From contig OY776216.1 of assembly GCA_963675435.1 (NCBI GenBank), forward strand, positions 4,960,001 to 5,024,000: 64,000 bases of DNA. Direction: 5' to 3'. Below, piece after piece: positions 45,841-54,809 of this stretch. Within the stretch, counting starts at the first letter, position 1. Every line of letters starts with the position of its first letter. The DNA is from Saccharicrinis sp963675435 (lineage in GTDB: Bacteria > Bacteroidota > Bacteroidia > Bacteroidales > Marinilabiliaceae). The position numbers were made by a program, and so were the translations under genes. The notes below the pieces were generated by a model, which saw only the letters and a list, made by a program, of their open reading frames with translations, ran no database searches and had not been told where the DNA came from.

Positions 45841-46016
45841 ATAAACCCGGATTATGTATTAAAATTTCGTAATGAACATTGAAAGTACCATAAAACAAGG
45901 CTTTACTGAAACGAGGCATAGCATCGTTCTGGTGAGTTGAAGTGAAGTAACGAAGTGTCTTGTTTTGAAGTAATTTCAATGTGTAATAGATGGTCTAATG
46001 CATATTGCGGGATAAA
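45841..46016. mobile_element. MITE copy 2 (166 bp plus 5-bp target duplication)
   Basis: Element 45846-46011, flanked by ATAAA on both sides (45841-45845 and 46012-46016). Same orientation as the copy at 5873-6038 and, by eye, identical except for one A/G difference near the left end. It sits in the intergenic region between the peptidase and the TonB receptor; the remainder of 45706-46217 shows no gene. Confidence 0.9.
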
Positions 46017-46217
46017 CTGCACTTAATCGCTTATTATAATATTACCCAACTCTCAATGCTGTAATATATATTTACCTTATTTATTTGTCGTTCATCACAC
46101 GTAATATTCAACTATCCCCAAGCCTAACCATTCATCACAAACTGTTGTATTCCATCCCAATCATTTGTTTTAAAGGCCAATACGTAAGTATACTTGCTCT
46201 CAGAAAAACATAAAACA

Positions 46218-48374
46218 ATGAGCAAATCAAAATTAATTTTAGCCTGCATTTTACTTTTAACGTCTGTTACCTTCCAAGCGCAACATGTTATTCATGGTAA
46301 GGTGATTGATAAAAGAAAGTCTCCTATTATTGGCGCCAATGTTTATATAAAAGGAACAATAGATGGAGCATCAACTGATATTGATGGTGCTTTTAGTTTT
46401 AAAACTGAAACTGATTCCATACAAACATTAGTTGTAAGTTGTATTGGATTTAACACCTATGAGTTAAATACCAAAGTTTCTAAAATGCAGCATCTAATCA
46501 TTGTACTTAACAATAGAGAACTGGGGTTAGATGAAATTGTTATTACCGCCAGTACATTTAGTGTAGGCAAAAGTACTACTCTAAAAAAAATGGATGCTTT
46601 GGATGTTGTTTTTTCCGGGGGGTCTAATGGAGATATTTTTGGTGCACTTCAGTCATTACCCGGAACACAAAAAGTTGGTGAAGATGGTAAACTTTATATA
46701 CGAGGTGGAGGTGAACGAGAAACTCAAACATTTATTGATGGTATGCATGTATTATTTCCTTATACATCTACAGCAGAAAATATACCTTCTCGTTCTAGGT
46801 TTTCTTCTTTCCTTTTTAAAGGTATTAACTTTTCAATGGGAGGTTACGATTCCGAATATGGACAAGCTTTATCTTCTGTTTTACCTATGGAAACTAAAGA
46901 TGTGGCATCTACAAAATTAGGCGTGAACATTACTCCGGTGAGTACTGGAGGAGGAGGAACATACTCACGAGGTCGTCAATCATTATCTGCAAACGTAAAT
47001 TTAATGGACCTAGGATTATATAATAGTATAAATCCGGATAACTACAATTGGAAAAAAGATTATCGAAATATTGCAGCAGAAATGCAATTAAAAACAGAAT
47101 TAGGCCGTAATTCTATCCACAAACTATTCTTTAGTGCTGACAAAACTTCTTTTATAAGAACTATTCATGATGATTTAAATAATAATCCTGATCGCAATTT
47201 TGGACTAAACAAAGATAACTATTATATCAATTCAACCTTTACCACCAGAACCAGTAAAAACTTACATTTATTTCTTGGTTCGGCATACTCAAAAGCAACA
47301 AACAACTACAATAATGCTTTGTATAACAACGATCAGGTTATTGAAGATGAGGATGAATTACATTTAAAATTTAAGACTGAAAAAAGTATTAGTAAATCCT
47401 ATAAAATAAAAACAGGTGTTGAAAGCTATTTAAAAAATTACAAGCGCAAATACTTTGATACTTCTGGCAGAAAAGTTTTTGATGCAGGCATAAATCAAAA
47501 CTTATACTCTTCATTTATAGATAACCAGTTTAAATTGGTGAAAAATGTATATACGAATTTATCTGTACGTCTTGAATACTCTGATTTATATAAAGCACTT
47601 AATGTTTCACCAAGATTTTCGATCAACTATGTTACTAAAACATTTCAGCTATCCGGAATTATAGGAAAGTACTATCAATCCCATGAAAATATGCAACTCA
47701 TTTCCAATAATCAATTTGACCAACCAGAGTCATCTATCCATTATATTTTGGGAGGTTCTTATGATTTAGATGGTACACTATTAAAACTGGAGACCTATAG
47801 TAAACATTACGAAGGTTTGGGATTATTAGATAATGATGTATATACAACTAAGGGATCAGGAACAAGCCAGGGAATTGACTTTTATATATCAGGAAAAATA
47901 TTTAAAAACAAACTTGATTATACTTTATCATATTCTTACAATGATTCAAAAAGATTATTTAAAGACTATCCCATTGAATCAACACCAACGTTTGCTACAA
48001 AACATAACTTGAGTGTTTCATTAAAATATTCAATACCTACCATACGAGCTTATTTTGGCATGGCATATAACTACACTAGTGGTCGGCCTTATCAAAACCC
48101 AAATAAATCAGGCTATATTAATTCATACTCACCCAACTATCATAGTTTGGATCTTAACATAACCTATTTGTTAAGTAAAAGTGTAATCCTATATGCATAC
48201 GCAACTAACCTATTAGGTCGAAAAAATATCTACGGGTACAATTATTCGAACACTCCAGGATTGAACGGCATTTATGCAAGTAGTCCTATCGTTAATGCAC
48301 GAAAGCAATTCTATTTTGTTGGGATTTTCATTTCTCTAAAGAGTGAATCTGCCTACGATGTTTCTAGTTTCTAA
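46218..48374 (+). CDS. TonB-dependent outer-membrane receptor
   Basis: Ligand-gated outer-membrane importer of about 718 residues. The ATG at 46218 gives a good signal peptide (ILACILLLTSVTFQAQ); an in-frame ATG at 46194 would only add eight residues. Residues ~23-105 form the carboxypeptidase-regulatory-like domain (VIHGKVIDKRKSPIIGANVY), residues ~120-220 the plug (LPGTQKVGEDGKLYIRGGGE, TQTFIDGMHV) and the rest a 22-strand barrel ending in a Phe. The barrel is shorter than SusC (about 1000 residues), so a small ligand such as a chelate, heme or cofactor is more likely than a glycan (inference). The next gene may be its partner. Confidence 0.9.
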   Translation: MSKSKLILACILLLTSVTFQAQHVIHGKVIDKRKSPIIGANVYIKGTIDGASTDIDGAFSFKTETDSIQTLVVSCIGFNTYELNTKVSKMQHLIIVLNNRELGLDEIVITASTFSVGKSTTLKKMDALDVVFSGGSNGDIFGALQSLPGTQKVGEDGKLYIRGGGERETQTFIDGMHVLFPYTSTAENIPSRSRFSSFLFKGINFSMGGYDSEYGQALSSVLPMETKDVASTKLGVNITPVSTGGGGTYSRGRQSLSANVNLMDLGLYNSINPDNYNWKKDYRNIAAEMQLKTELGRNSIHKLFFSADKTSFIRTIHDDLNNNPDRNFGLNKDNYYINSTFTTRTSKNLHLFLGSAYSKATNNYNNALYNNDQVIEDEDELHLKFKTEKSISKSYKIKTGVESYLKNYKRKYFDTSGRKVFDAGINQNLYSSFIDNQFKLVKNVYTNLSVRLEYSDLYKALNVSPRFSINYVTKTFQLSGIIGKYYQSHENMQLISNNQFDQPESSIHYILGGSYDLDGTLLKLETYSKHYEGLGLLDNDVYTTKGSGTSQGIDFYISGKIFKNKLDYTLSYSYNDSKRLFKDYPIESTPTFATKHNLSVSLKYSIPTIRAYFGMAYNYTSGRPYQNPNKSGYINSYSPNYHSLDLNITYLLSKSVILYAYATNLLGRKNIYGYNYSNTPGLNGIYASSPIVNARKQFYFVGIFISLKSESAYDVSSF

Positions 48375-48407
48375 TTATAAATCAAAACCATTTAAATACA
48401 ATTAATC

Positions 48408-49082
48408 ATGAAAAAATTAACAACAATTATTTTAACAACGCTATTTCTGTCAACAGCAGTAACCGTTGGTATTTTTGCTAAAAACCCGGAAAAAGAACAT
48501 GAGCAATTCTGCCTTTACCTTGAACAATCGCTTGAAAAGATTAAAAACACTTCTGATATCAATGAAAAATATACAGTTGTGAATGAGATGAACAGAATTA
48601 GTAAACTCTATCCTACTGAATGGCTCGCTGATTATTATGTGGCTTATATTAACCTTTCATTAGCATTCAGAACTAATGGAGATAAACAAAACATTTTTAT
48701 AGAAGAAGCTAAAAGCAAAATAGATAAATTACTTTTAAATAAAGGTGCTGATCTGTCAGAAATTATCACATTACAAGGATATTACTATTATGCATTAATT
48801 GCACAAAACCCTCATACCAATGGACAGAGGTATTATAGAGATGTAGTAACAGCTTATAATAAAGCAATAGCCATAAATAGTAGCAATCCGCGTCCTGTAT
48901 TGTTACTAGCTCTTTTCAAAAACCGTATGTCAAAATTCCTTGGAGAATCTTCCTATTCTTTCTGTGCAGAATTAGATAGTATTGAATTCATGCTGAAAGG
49001 ATTTAAACCCATTGAAAAACTTTATCCTAACTGGGGAATTCATGAATTACAATTTGCCAGAAAATCCAACTGTATGAATTAA
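48408..49082 (+). CDS. Exported helical (TPR-like) protein of unknown function
   Basis: A 224-residue secreted protein: signal peptide LTTIILTTLFLSTAVTVGIFAK, then an all-helical repeat-like region (EKYTVVNEMNRISKLYPTEW, LADYYVAYINLSLAF, VTAYNKAIAINSSNPRPVLL) suggesting TPR-type protein binding. It begins 33 bp after the TonB receptor and is probably co-transcribed, so it may bind the receptor or its cargo. A hairpin AGCTGACCT/AGGATCAGCT (about 49114-49140) with a modest T-rich tail follows. No specific family recognised. Confidence 0.7.
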   Translation: MKKLTTIILTTLFLSTAVTVGIFAKNPEKEHEQFCLYLEQSLEKIKNTSDINEKYTVVNEMNRISKLYPTEWLADYYVAYINLSLAFRTNGDKQNIFIEEAKSKIDKLLLNKGADLSEIITLQGYYYYALIAQNPHTNGQRYYRDVVTAYNKAIAINSSNPRPVLLLALFKNRMSKFLGESSYSFCAELDSIEFMLKGFKPIEKLYPNWGIHELQFARKSNCMN

Positions 49083-49370
49083 AATTACTGTGGTTATTGG
49101 TGATGTACTGCAGAGCTGACCTTATTTATGAGGATCAGCTTTGTTGTTTTAACATTACCATTAACAAATACAATCTTCCTTAGGCATCATAAACCATATA
49201 TAAAATATTATTTAAACATAATTAAGCAACTATTTTTCTTCATTAAGAAGGAATATTATTTGTTTCGCACATTTATTTAGAAATATAAATGCATATTTAA
49301 ATATCTTTATGCTCAATTTTAACTCAATTAGCAATATACAAACACAATTACATTAAAATTAAAACATACC

Positions 49371-50084
49371 ATGAATTATAAATTGACTATTATAGTTCCT
49401 GTATTTAACGAAGAGGAGAACTTGATACGTGTGGAAAAGGAACTGGCTAGCTATTTAAAAATAGCCCATGTTCCTACAAAAATTTTATTAGTTAATGATG
49501 GCTCATCTGATAATAGTCTACAACTTATAGAAACAATATGCAAAAGAAATAATGATTTTGAATATATTTCTTTTACCAAAAACAATGGTTTAAGTGCTGC
49601 CATAAAAGCTGGTTTTGATTATTCGGATACTGAACTTGTTGGGTATATCGATTCTGATTTACAAACAACTCCTGAAGACTTTAATCATTTACTTCAATAT
49701 ACAAATGAATATGAGATTGTAACAGGTATCAGAGCAACAAGAAATGATGGTTTTGTGAAACGTTTTTCTTCCAAATTTGCCAATTCTTTCAGAAAAGCAT
49801 TTACTCATGATGGTGTTGTTGATACAGGCTGTCCATTAAAAATCATTCGTACTTCATACGCAAAGAAAATTCCAATGTTTAAGGGGTTACATCGCTTTTT
49901 ACCTGCCATGATTTTATTACAAAACGGTAAAATAAAACAAGTTCCAGTCAGACATTTCCCGAGAATAGCAGGTGAAGCAAAATTTGGTTTATCAAATAGG
50001 TTAATTGGCCCGCTGTTAGATTGTTTTGCTTATTTATGGATGAAGAAAAAATATATTAACTACGAAATTGACACAAAATCGTAA
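49371..50084 (+). CDS. Family 2 glycosyltransferase (polyprenyl-phosphate sugar synthase-like)
   Basis: GT-A fold glycosyltransferase of 237 residues resembling dolichol-phosphate mannose synthases and ArnC. Motifs: IIVPVFNEEENLIRVEKEL at the N-terminus, LLVNDGSSDNSLQLI (nucleotide binding), YIDSDLQTTPEDF (DxD-type metal site) and a C-terminal HFPRIAGEAKFGLSNRL. There is no C-terminal TM pair, unlike ArnC. It probably loads a sugar onto a polyprenyl phosphate for the GT39 enzyme two genes on. Its stop overlaps the next start (TAATG). Confidence 0.88.
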   Translation: MNYKLTIIVPVFNEEENLIRVEKELASYLKIAHVPTKILLVNDGSSDNSLQLIETICKRNNDFEYISFTKNNGLSAAIKAGFDYSDTELVGYIDSDLQTTPEDFNHLLQYTNEYEIVTGIRATRNDGFVKRFSSKFANSFRKAFTHDGVVDTGCPLKIIRTSYAKKIPMFKGLHRFLPAMILLQNGKIKQVPVRHFPRIAGEAKFGLSNRLIGPLLDCFAYLWMKKKYINYEIDTKS

Positions 50085-50704
50085 TGAACAACTTTATTGT
50101 CTTATCTATAGGATTTTCTGCTCAAATTCTGTTTTCATTAAGATTGATTATACAGTGGATTACCTCTGAAAAAAAGAAGCAAGTTGTTACGCCTTCTATT
50201 TTTTGGTTTTTTAGTTTATTCGGATCCATACTACTATTTATTTATGGCGATTTAAGAGATGATTTTGCCATCATGCTGGGTCAAGGCTTAAACTACTTTA
50301 TTTACATTCGTAATCTGCAACTACAAAACAAGTGGAAAAAGTTTCCGGCTATAATTCGGGTCATTATTTATTTATTTCCAATACTAATAACTACCTATTA
50401 TTTTAATAACAATGAATTAGACATTCAGCAATTATTTAAGAATGAAAATATTCCTTTTTGGTTGTTATCTTTAGGTATTATTTCGCAGATAACTTTTAAC
50501 TTTCGTTTTATAATACAATGGATCTATTCAGAAAAAAGAAAGGAATCTTACCTTCCTATCTTTTTTTGGATTCTAAGTTTCATTGGAGCATTACTGATTA
50601 TCATATATGCTATTTTCCGTAAAGATATAGTACTCTTCACAGGACAAATGTTTGGATTTATTATTTATTCGCGTAATATTATTATTTACTATAAACAAAA
50701 GTAA
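50084..50704 (+). CDS. Membrane protein with two lipid-A biosynthesis N-terminal (LAB_N) domains
   Basis: A 206-residue, six- or more-TM protein made of two LAB_N repeats: SAQILFSLRLIIQWITSEKK ... GQGLNYFIYIRNLQ (residues ~8-85) and SQITFNFRFIIQWIYSEKRK ... GQMFGFIIYSRNII (residues ~128-203). LAB_N domains occur at the N-terminus of some lipid-A enzymes and as small transporter-like proteins near ArnC/ArnT-type genes, where a flippase or chaperone role is proposed. It overlaps the GT2 gene by one base and abuts the GT39 gene without a gap, so all three are co-translated. Confidence 0.87.
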   Translation: MNNFIVLSIGFSAQILFSLRLIIQWITSEKKKQVVTPSIFWFFSLFGSILLFIYGDLRDDFAIMLGQGLNYFIYIRNLQLQNKWKKFPAIIRVIIYLFPILITTYYFNNNELDIQQLFKNENIPFWLLSLGIISQITFNFRFIIQWIYSEKRKESYLPIFFWILSFIGALLIIIYAIFRKDIVLFTGQMFGFIIYSRNIIIYYKQK

Positions 50705-52345
50705 ATGTTTAAAATAGTCAGTAAATATCCTTATATAACAATTGCAATTGTATCCATATTTGCATTACTACCATTAACTATGTATTTGGATGTTACAATT
50801 ATGGAAGCCCGTAATTTTATTACAGCCAGAGAAATGTTTAACGATGGCAACTGGTTTTTGACAACCATGAATGGAATTGCCCGATACCAAAAACCTCCAT
50901 TACCTACTTGGTTAACTGCACTGTCTGGTTTACTTTTTGGTAAAACCTGCATTTTTGCTCTACGTATACCCCTAATGTTAATGGTATTATTAATCGGCAT
51001 ATATGTTTTTAAGCTATCTGAACTCTTTGTGAATAACCGTAAGACAAATTTGATTACATCGCTGGTTAGTGTAACATCTTTGTACATTTTAGTTATTACC
51101 ATTGAAGGAAGCTGGGATATATTTACTCATGGTTTTATGTTAATGGGTATTTATTACCTGATTAAAACTTCAAAGGTTGATACTAACAAAATAATAAACG
51201 CAGTACTTTCTGGAATTTTTATAGGCTTTTCGTTTTTAAGCAAGGGTCCTGTTTCGTTATATGCTTTATTCTTACCTTTTATTGTTTCGTATTTTATTGT
51301 TTATGGACTCAAATCTATTTCCATAAAGCGACCGCATGTTATTGTTTTAATATTACTTGCTGTAATTATTGGTACATTTTGGTTTATAGCTGTAAGATTA
51401 TTGGATCCGGACACATTTGCTGCAATTACCCAAAAAGAAACCTCAAACTGGAGTAGCTACAATGTAAAACCTTTATATTATTACTGGGATTTCTTTGTTC
51501 AAAACGGTATTTGGGCAATACCTGGTCTGTTTAGTCTGGTATACTTTTTTACAAATAATAGCTTTAAAGAAAACAAAGAATACAGGCTTGCTTTTTTCTG
51601 GACTGTATTATCCGTTTTTTTGTTATCAATCATACCTGAAAAGAAGACCAGATATGTTGTTCCGGCTCTAATTCCTCTGTCATTTACAATTGGATTTTAC
51701 CTGAATTATCTTTCTGATCACTTTACGCAGCTAAAACATAAATGGGAGAAACTTCCTATTAAAATTCACTTTATTCTTATATCTGTTATTTCAATAATTG
51801 CTCCTGTACTTGCTGAATTATACTTTATAAACGAGTTTAATCTTCCGCTTTATAATATTTCATTTATTGTGCTTTCGTGCTTACTAATTTTCGTTGGAAT
51901 ATATACAATAATAAAACTGACAAAGAAACAGATATGCAACGCACTTTTAGGAAGTATACTACAGTTTATCATCCTGGCAAACTTACTTTTACCGCTAACA
52001 AAAAAAGTAGAAAGTCAGAATTACAGACCTATTGATCATTTAAAAGATATGGCATCTGAAAAGAACCTGAACGTATATGGATATGGCTACATTGCTCCTG
52101 AATTCATTTGGCAATATGGAGAAAAAATTAAAAACATTGATGCTGAAGATAATTCTGTAGAAATTCCAAAGGATAATACTTTTTGGTTACTATCGAAAAA
52201 TATTCCGGATAATGAACTTACAAAAAATTACAATATTACTTTAGTTGATGAGTTTAACCTGAATAAATCTGTTGGTAAATTCAGCTCCTCACGAAAAAGA
52301 TTAAAATGTAATCTTTATGAGCTTTCTTTAATTTCTCAAGACTAA
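50705..52345 (+). CDS. ArnT-like family 39 glycosyltransferase
   Basis: Integral-membrane GT-C enzyme of 546 residues with about a dozen TM segments. The N-terminal periplasmic loop has the catalytic pattern IMEARNFITAREMFNDGNWF, equivalent to the acidic-Glu/Arg motif of ArnT/PMT enzymes, followed by RYQKPPLPTWLTALSG. A soluble C-terminal domain of about 110 residues (residues ~435-546) follows the last TM. Expected role: transfer of a sugar from a polyprenyl-phosphate donor to lipid A or another envelope glycolipid. It is last gene of the three-gene operon. Confidence 0.88.
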   Translation: MFKIVSKYPYITIAIVSIFALLPLTMYLDVTIMEARNFITAREMFNDGNWFLTTMNGIARYQKPPLPTWLTALSGLLFGKTCIFALRIPLMLMVLLIGIYVFKLSELFVNNRKTNLITSLVSVTSLYILVITIEGSWDIFTHGFMLMGIYYLIKTSKVDTNKIINAVLSGIFIGFSFLSKGPVSLYALFLPFIVSYFIVYGLKSISIKRPHVIVLILLAVIIGTFWFIAVRLLDPDTFAAITQKETSNWSSYNVKPLYYYWDFFVQNGIWAIPGLFSLVYFFTNNSFKENKEYRLAFFWTVLSVFLLSIIPEKKTRYVVPALIPLSFTIGFYLNYLSDHFTQLKHKWEKLPIKIHFILISVISIIAPVLAELYFINEFNLPLYNISFIVLSCLLIFVGIYTIIKLTKKQICNALLGSILQFIILANLLLPLTKKVESQNYRPIDHLKDMASEKNLNVYGYGYIAPEFIWQYGEKIKNIDAEDNSVEIPKDNTFWLLSKNIPDNELTKNYNITLVDEFNLNKSVGKFSSSRKRLKCNLYELSLISQD

Positions 52346-52474
52346 TAAAGCCAGCAATATAAATGAGGAGCTTTAATGAAGCTCCAAATCCAACTAACTA
52401 TTTTTAATGTTTCTTACGATTTTAAAATAATAAGCACTAAATTTATTTGAGCTTATTCTTAATATCAAAATTAA

Positions 52475-53044
52475 ATGTCAGACTTTGACATTATAAAAGA
52501 AATATTAAACGCCAATAAAGACCAATATCGATTGCTGATAGAAAAATATCAGGATCAGATATTTCGCACCTGCATGGGTTATGTTCATTGTGAAGAAGAC
52601 GCTAATGACCTGACTCAGGAAACCTTTATTCAGGCCTATCAAAAACTCAATAAGTTTAAGTTTAACGCAGCTTTTTCAACCTGGATTTATCGCATTGCTA
52701 TTAATTTAAGTCTCAACTTTCTTCGGAAAAAGAAAGGAAACTTATTTGACCGAATTGAAAATTCGTTGGATTCTTTAACGGCAAAACCTAACATTCAAAT
52801 TTCTGATTATTCTAATCCTGAAGAAATATTAATTACAAATGAATATACTGAAATTATTTCAAAAGCTATTGAAGGTTTATCTGACAAGCAAAAAACAGCC
52901 TTTGTTTTAAGTAAATATGAAGATTTACCTCAAAAAGAAATTGCCACCATAATGGAAATTTCAGAGGGAGCTGTTGAGAGTCTATTACAAAGGGCTAAGG
53001 TCAACCTTCAGAAAAAAATATCACATTTTTTGAAAAAAAATTAA
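52475..53044 (+). CDS. ECF-type RNA polymerase sigma factor
   Basis: Sigma-70 family factor of the extracytoplasmic-function class, 189 residues. Region 2 is QIFRTCMGYVHCEEDANDLT and QETFIQAYQKLNKFKF; region 4 is GLSDKQKTAFVLSKYEDLPQ with the helix-turn-helix KEIATIMEISEGAVESLLQR. It is first gene of a sigma/anti-sigma/Spy-like module in which the next gene (55 bp on) is the zinc-finger anti-sigma factor. Probably autoregulated, as usual for this class (inference). Confidence 0.94.
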   Translation: MSDFDIIKEILNANKDQYRLLIEKYQDQIFRTCMGYVHCEEDANDLTQETFIQAYQKLNKFKFNAAFSTWIYRIAINLSLNFLRKKKGNLFDRIENSLDSLTAKPNIQISDYSNPEEILITNEYTEIISKAIEGLSDKQKTAFVLSKYEDLPQKEIATIMEISEGAVESLLQRAKVNLQKKISHFLKKN

Positions 53045-53099
53045 ATATGCCCGTAGGAAATGTTTGTTTTCTGTGTCTAACCAATAAAATCAAACAATT

Positions 53100-53528
53100 A
53101 TGAATTGTTCATCATGTCAAAAACAACTCGAATCCTTTATCGCAGGAAACTTATCCGGCGATATTCAAATGAACCTCAAAACACATCTTGAGGAGTGTGA
53201 GGAATGCCGTAAGGTTTACACCGCAATGGTTATTTCAAACAAGGTTATTAGCCAGGAAAAAGAATTAAAAGTCAATCCTTATATTTCTACCAGAATTATG
53301 GAGCACATTAATCAACAGGAAGAAATTCGTGTGAGCAGAAGTTTTGGATGGTCAAAAGTTTTTCAACCTGCACTTTTAACTGTATCTGTAGCTTTGGCAT
53401 TGTTTATTGGTATTTCAGCCGGCAATATTTACCAAAAAACAACTACAGCTCAGAACTCAATCCCTGAAGAATTGATATTAATGGATGATGCAACTATGGA
53501 ATCTTTAAACTTGATAATTACGGAATAA
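53100..53528 (+). CDS. Zinc-finger anti-sigma factor
   Basis: Membrane anti-sigma factor of 142 residues. The N-terminal zf-HC2 domain has the CxxC pair MNCSSCQKQL and the HLEECEECRKVY motif (H-x3-C-x2-C) that sequester the cognate sigma. A single TM segment (TVSVALALFIGISAGNIYQ, residues ~97-116) places the short C-terminal part in the periplasm. It follows the ECF sigma gene and precedes a periplasmic Spy-like protein, giving an envelope-sensing relay. Confidence 0.92.
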   Translation: MNCSSCQKQLESFIAGNLSGDIQMNLKTHLEECEECRKVYTAMVISNKVISQEKELKVNPYISTRIMEHINQQEEIRVSRSFGWSKVFQPALLTVSVALALFIGISAGNIYQKTTTAQNSIPEELILMDDATMESLNLIITE

Positions 53529-53541
53529 AACTATTAAAAGG

Positions 53542-54087
53542 ATGAACAAAAATACATCAAGAATATTGATTTATGCAGTGATCTTTCTGGCAGTGCTTAA
53601 TGTGGCAACTTTTATATCAATTGGAATACACGTATATCAATCGAAAAAAGAGTTACCTCAGGTTTCTTCAGAAACCATTAATACTACACATAATTTTAAT
53701 GGTAGATACTTTAGGGATCAATTAAATCTGAGTCCTGATCAAATGAACCAGTTTAGATTAATTAATGAAAAGTTTCGCTCTAATGCCCGAAGAATAAACA
53801 ATGAACTTAACAGGCTTAGGGTAGATATGTTAAATCAAATGAAAAACACATCGAAAGAAACTGATACCTTAATATCAATATCTGATTCAATAGGGTCGCT
53901 ACACTGCGAATTAAAGAAGTTTACCTACCAATATTATTTAGATATAAAGTCTATTTGTTCTGATGAACAAACCAGCGGGCTAAATAATATTTTTGAGAAC
54001 TTTTTTGCTGGAAGCGAAACTCATATAGGACGAAGAAATCAAAGACAAGGAAAAGGATTCGGGAAAAACAGGCACCATAGTAATTAG
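53542..54087 (+). CDS. Spy/CpxP-CnrX-like periplasmic sensor or chaperone
   Basis: A 181-residue envelope protein with an N-terminal TM anchor (ILIYAVIFLAVLNVATFIS) and a periplasmic all-helical domain: RYFRDQLNLSPDQMNQFRLI, NEKFRSNARRINNELNRLRV, with paired helices and an Asp/Glu-rich linker. This is the LTXXQ-like pattern of Spy/CpxP and of CnrX/CzcI metal sensors. Position after an anti-sigma gene (13 bp) matches the CnrX role of tuning sigma release, so it is either the signal receptor or a stress chaperone (inference). The tail is basic (GRRNQRQGKGFGKNRHHSN). Confidence 0.75.
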   Translation: MNKNTSRILIYAVIFLAVLNVATFISIGIHVYQSKKELPQVSSETINTTHNFNGRYFRDQLNLSPDQMNQFRLINEKFRSNARRINNELNRLRVDMLNQMKNTSKETDTLISISDSIGSLHCELKKFTYQYYLDIKSICSDEQTSGLNNIFENFFAGSETHIGRRNQRQGKGFGKNRHHSN

Positions 54088-54214
54088 TTCATAATAGTTT
54101 AAAGTGTAAAGTTTATATAGTAAAATGATATTTATTTTCTAAACACTTACAACTGTGTATTTGATTTTTTTACAAGTGTATTAAAAACAAGTTTAACAAA
54201 ATTAATTATTGGTT

Positions 54215-54616
54215 ATGAACACAAAAATTTTATTCATCGGGTTAGCTTTAACAGCATTTTTTGTAACAGCAAACGCACAAACTGCTACTGATAATACAAC
54301 TACACAAAAGGCTAAAACATCTTTCGTTGACAACAATAATGATGGCGTCTGCGATAACTATGTAGCCAGAACCAGTAACGGTCAGGGAAATGGTATGGGT
54401 AAAACATACAGAAACGGCAGAGGTAATAGAAATGGAAACAGGCAATGCTTAAGACCAGGAAACGGTAATGGCAACGGAAACCAATATGGAGTAAAACGAG
54501 GAAACCGTAGAGGAAATGGACAAGGCATGAAAAATGGTCGAGGAAATGGTCAGGGTAATGGACAAGGTAAATTTGTGGACACAAATAAAAATGGCATTTG
54601 CGATAATAAGGAGTGA
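54215..54616 (+). CDS. Secreted Gly/Asn/Arg-rich low-complexity protein with two DxNxDG-like motifs
   Basis: Small exported protein (133 residues; the ATG at 54215 is preferred over an upstream TTG at 54209). Signal peptide to about residue 21 (ALTAFFVTANAQ). The middle (residues ~55-118) is a low-complexity run of GNGQG/GNRNGNR-type units, strongly basic. It is framed by two Ca-binding-like motifs, FVDNNNDGVCDNY (residues 38-49) and FVDTNKNGICDNK (120-132). The codon pattern is simple and repeat-derived. It lies 127 bp after the Spy-like gene and could be the main target of the ECF module. Function not recognised. Confidence 0.7.
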   Translation: MNTKILFIGLALTAFFVTANAQTATDNTTTQKAKTSFVDNNNDGVCDNYVARTSNGQGNGMGKTYRNGRGNRNGNRQCLRPGNGNGNGNQYGVKRGNRRGNGQGMKNGRGNGQGNGQGKFVDTNKNGICDNKE

Positions 54617-54755
54617 GAAGATTGAAGTTGGGTGATGGAGGAGGGAAGAAATTGACTTCCGGCCTAGTGCTTCTAACTTCCTACTTCCTACTCCAAATTC
54701 AAATCAATTAAACCTTAAGCTTTTTGCTAAGTCTAAATGATATATAGTACTTAAA

Positions 54756-54791
54756 TGCTGTCTCAATATTTCTATTACTATTGAGGCAGCA
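54756..54791 (+). promoter_or_regulatory. Hairpin just before the PqqD-like gene
   Basis: Thirteen-base-pair stem TGCTGTCTCAATA/TATTGAGGCAGCA with one G-U pair (54756-54768, 54779-54791), 18 bp before the ATG. It lacks a T-run, so it is a better candidate for a translational or RNA-stability element than a terminator, although it also separates the two modules. Confidence 0.5.
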
Positions 54792-54809
54792 CCTTAAAAT
54801 CATGTTATT

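Noticed and set aside
45785..45979. 64-codon - strand ORF inside MITE copy 2
   Set aside because: It lies mostly inside the repeat and matches only the repeat's reverse strand; similar frames appear whenever the element occurs.
54248..54584. Cys/His-rich - strand ORFs opposite the Gly-Asn-rich gene
   Set aside because: Antisense of a low-complexity sequence yields biased frames; the + strand has signal peptide and context.
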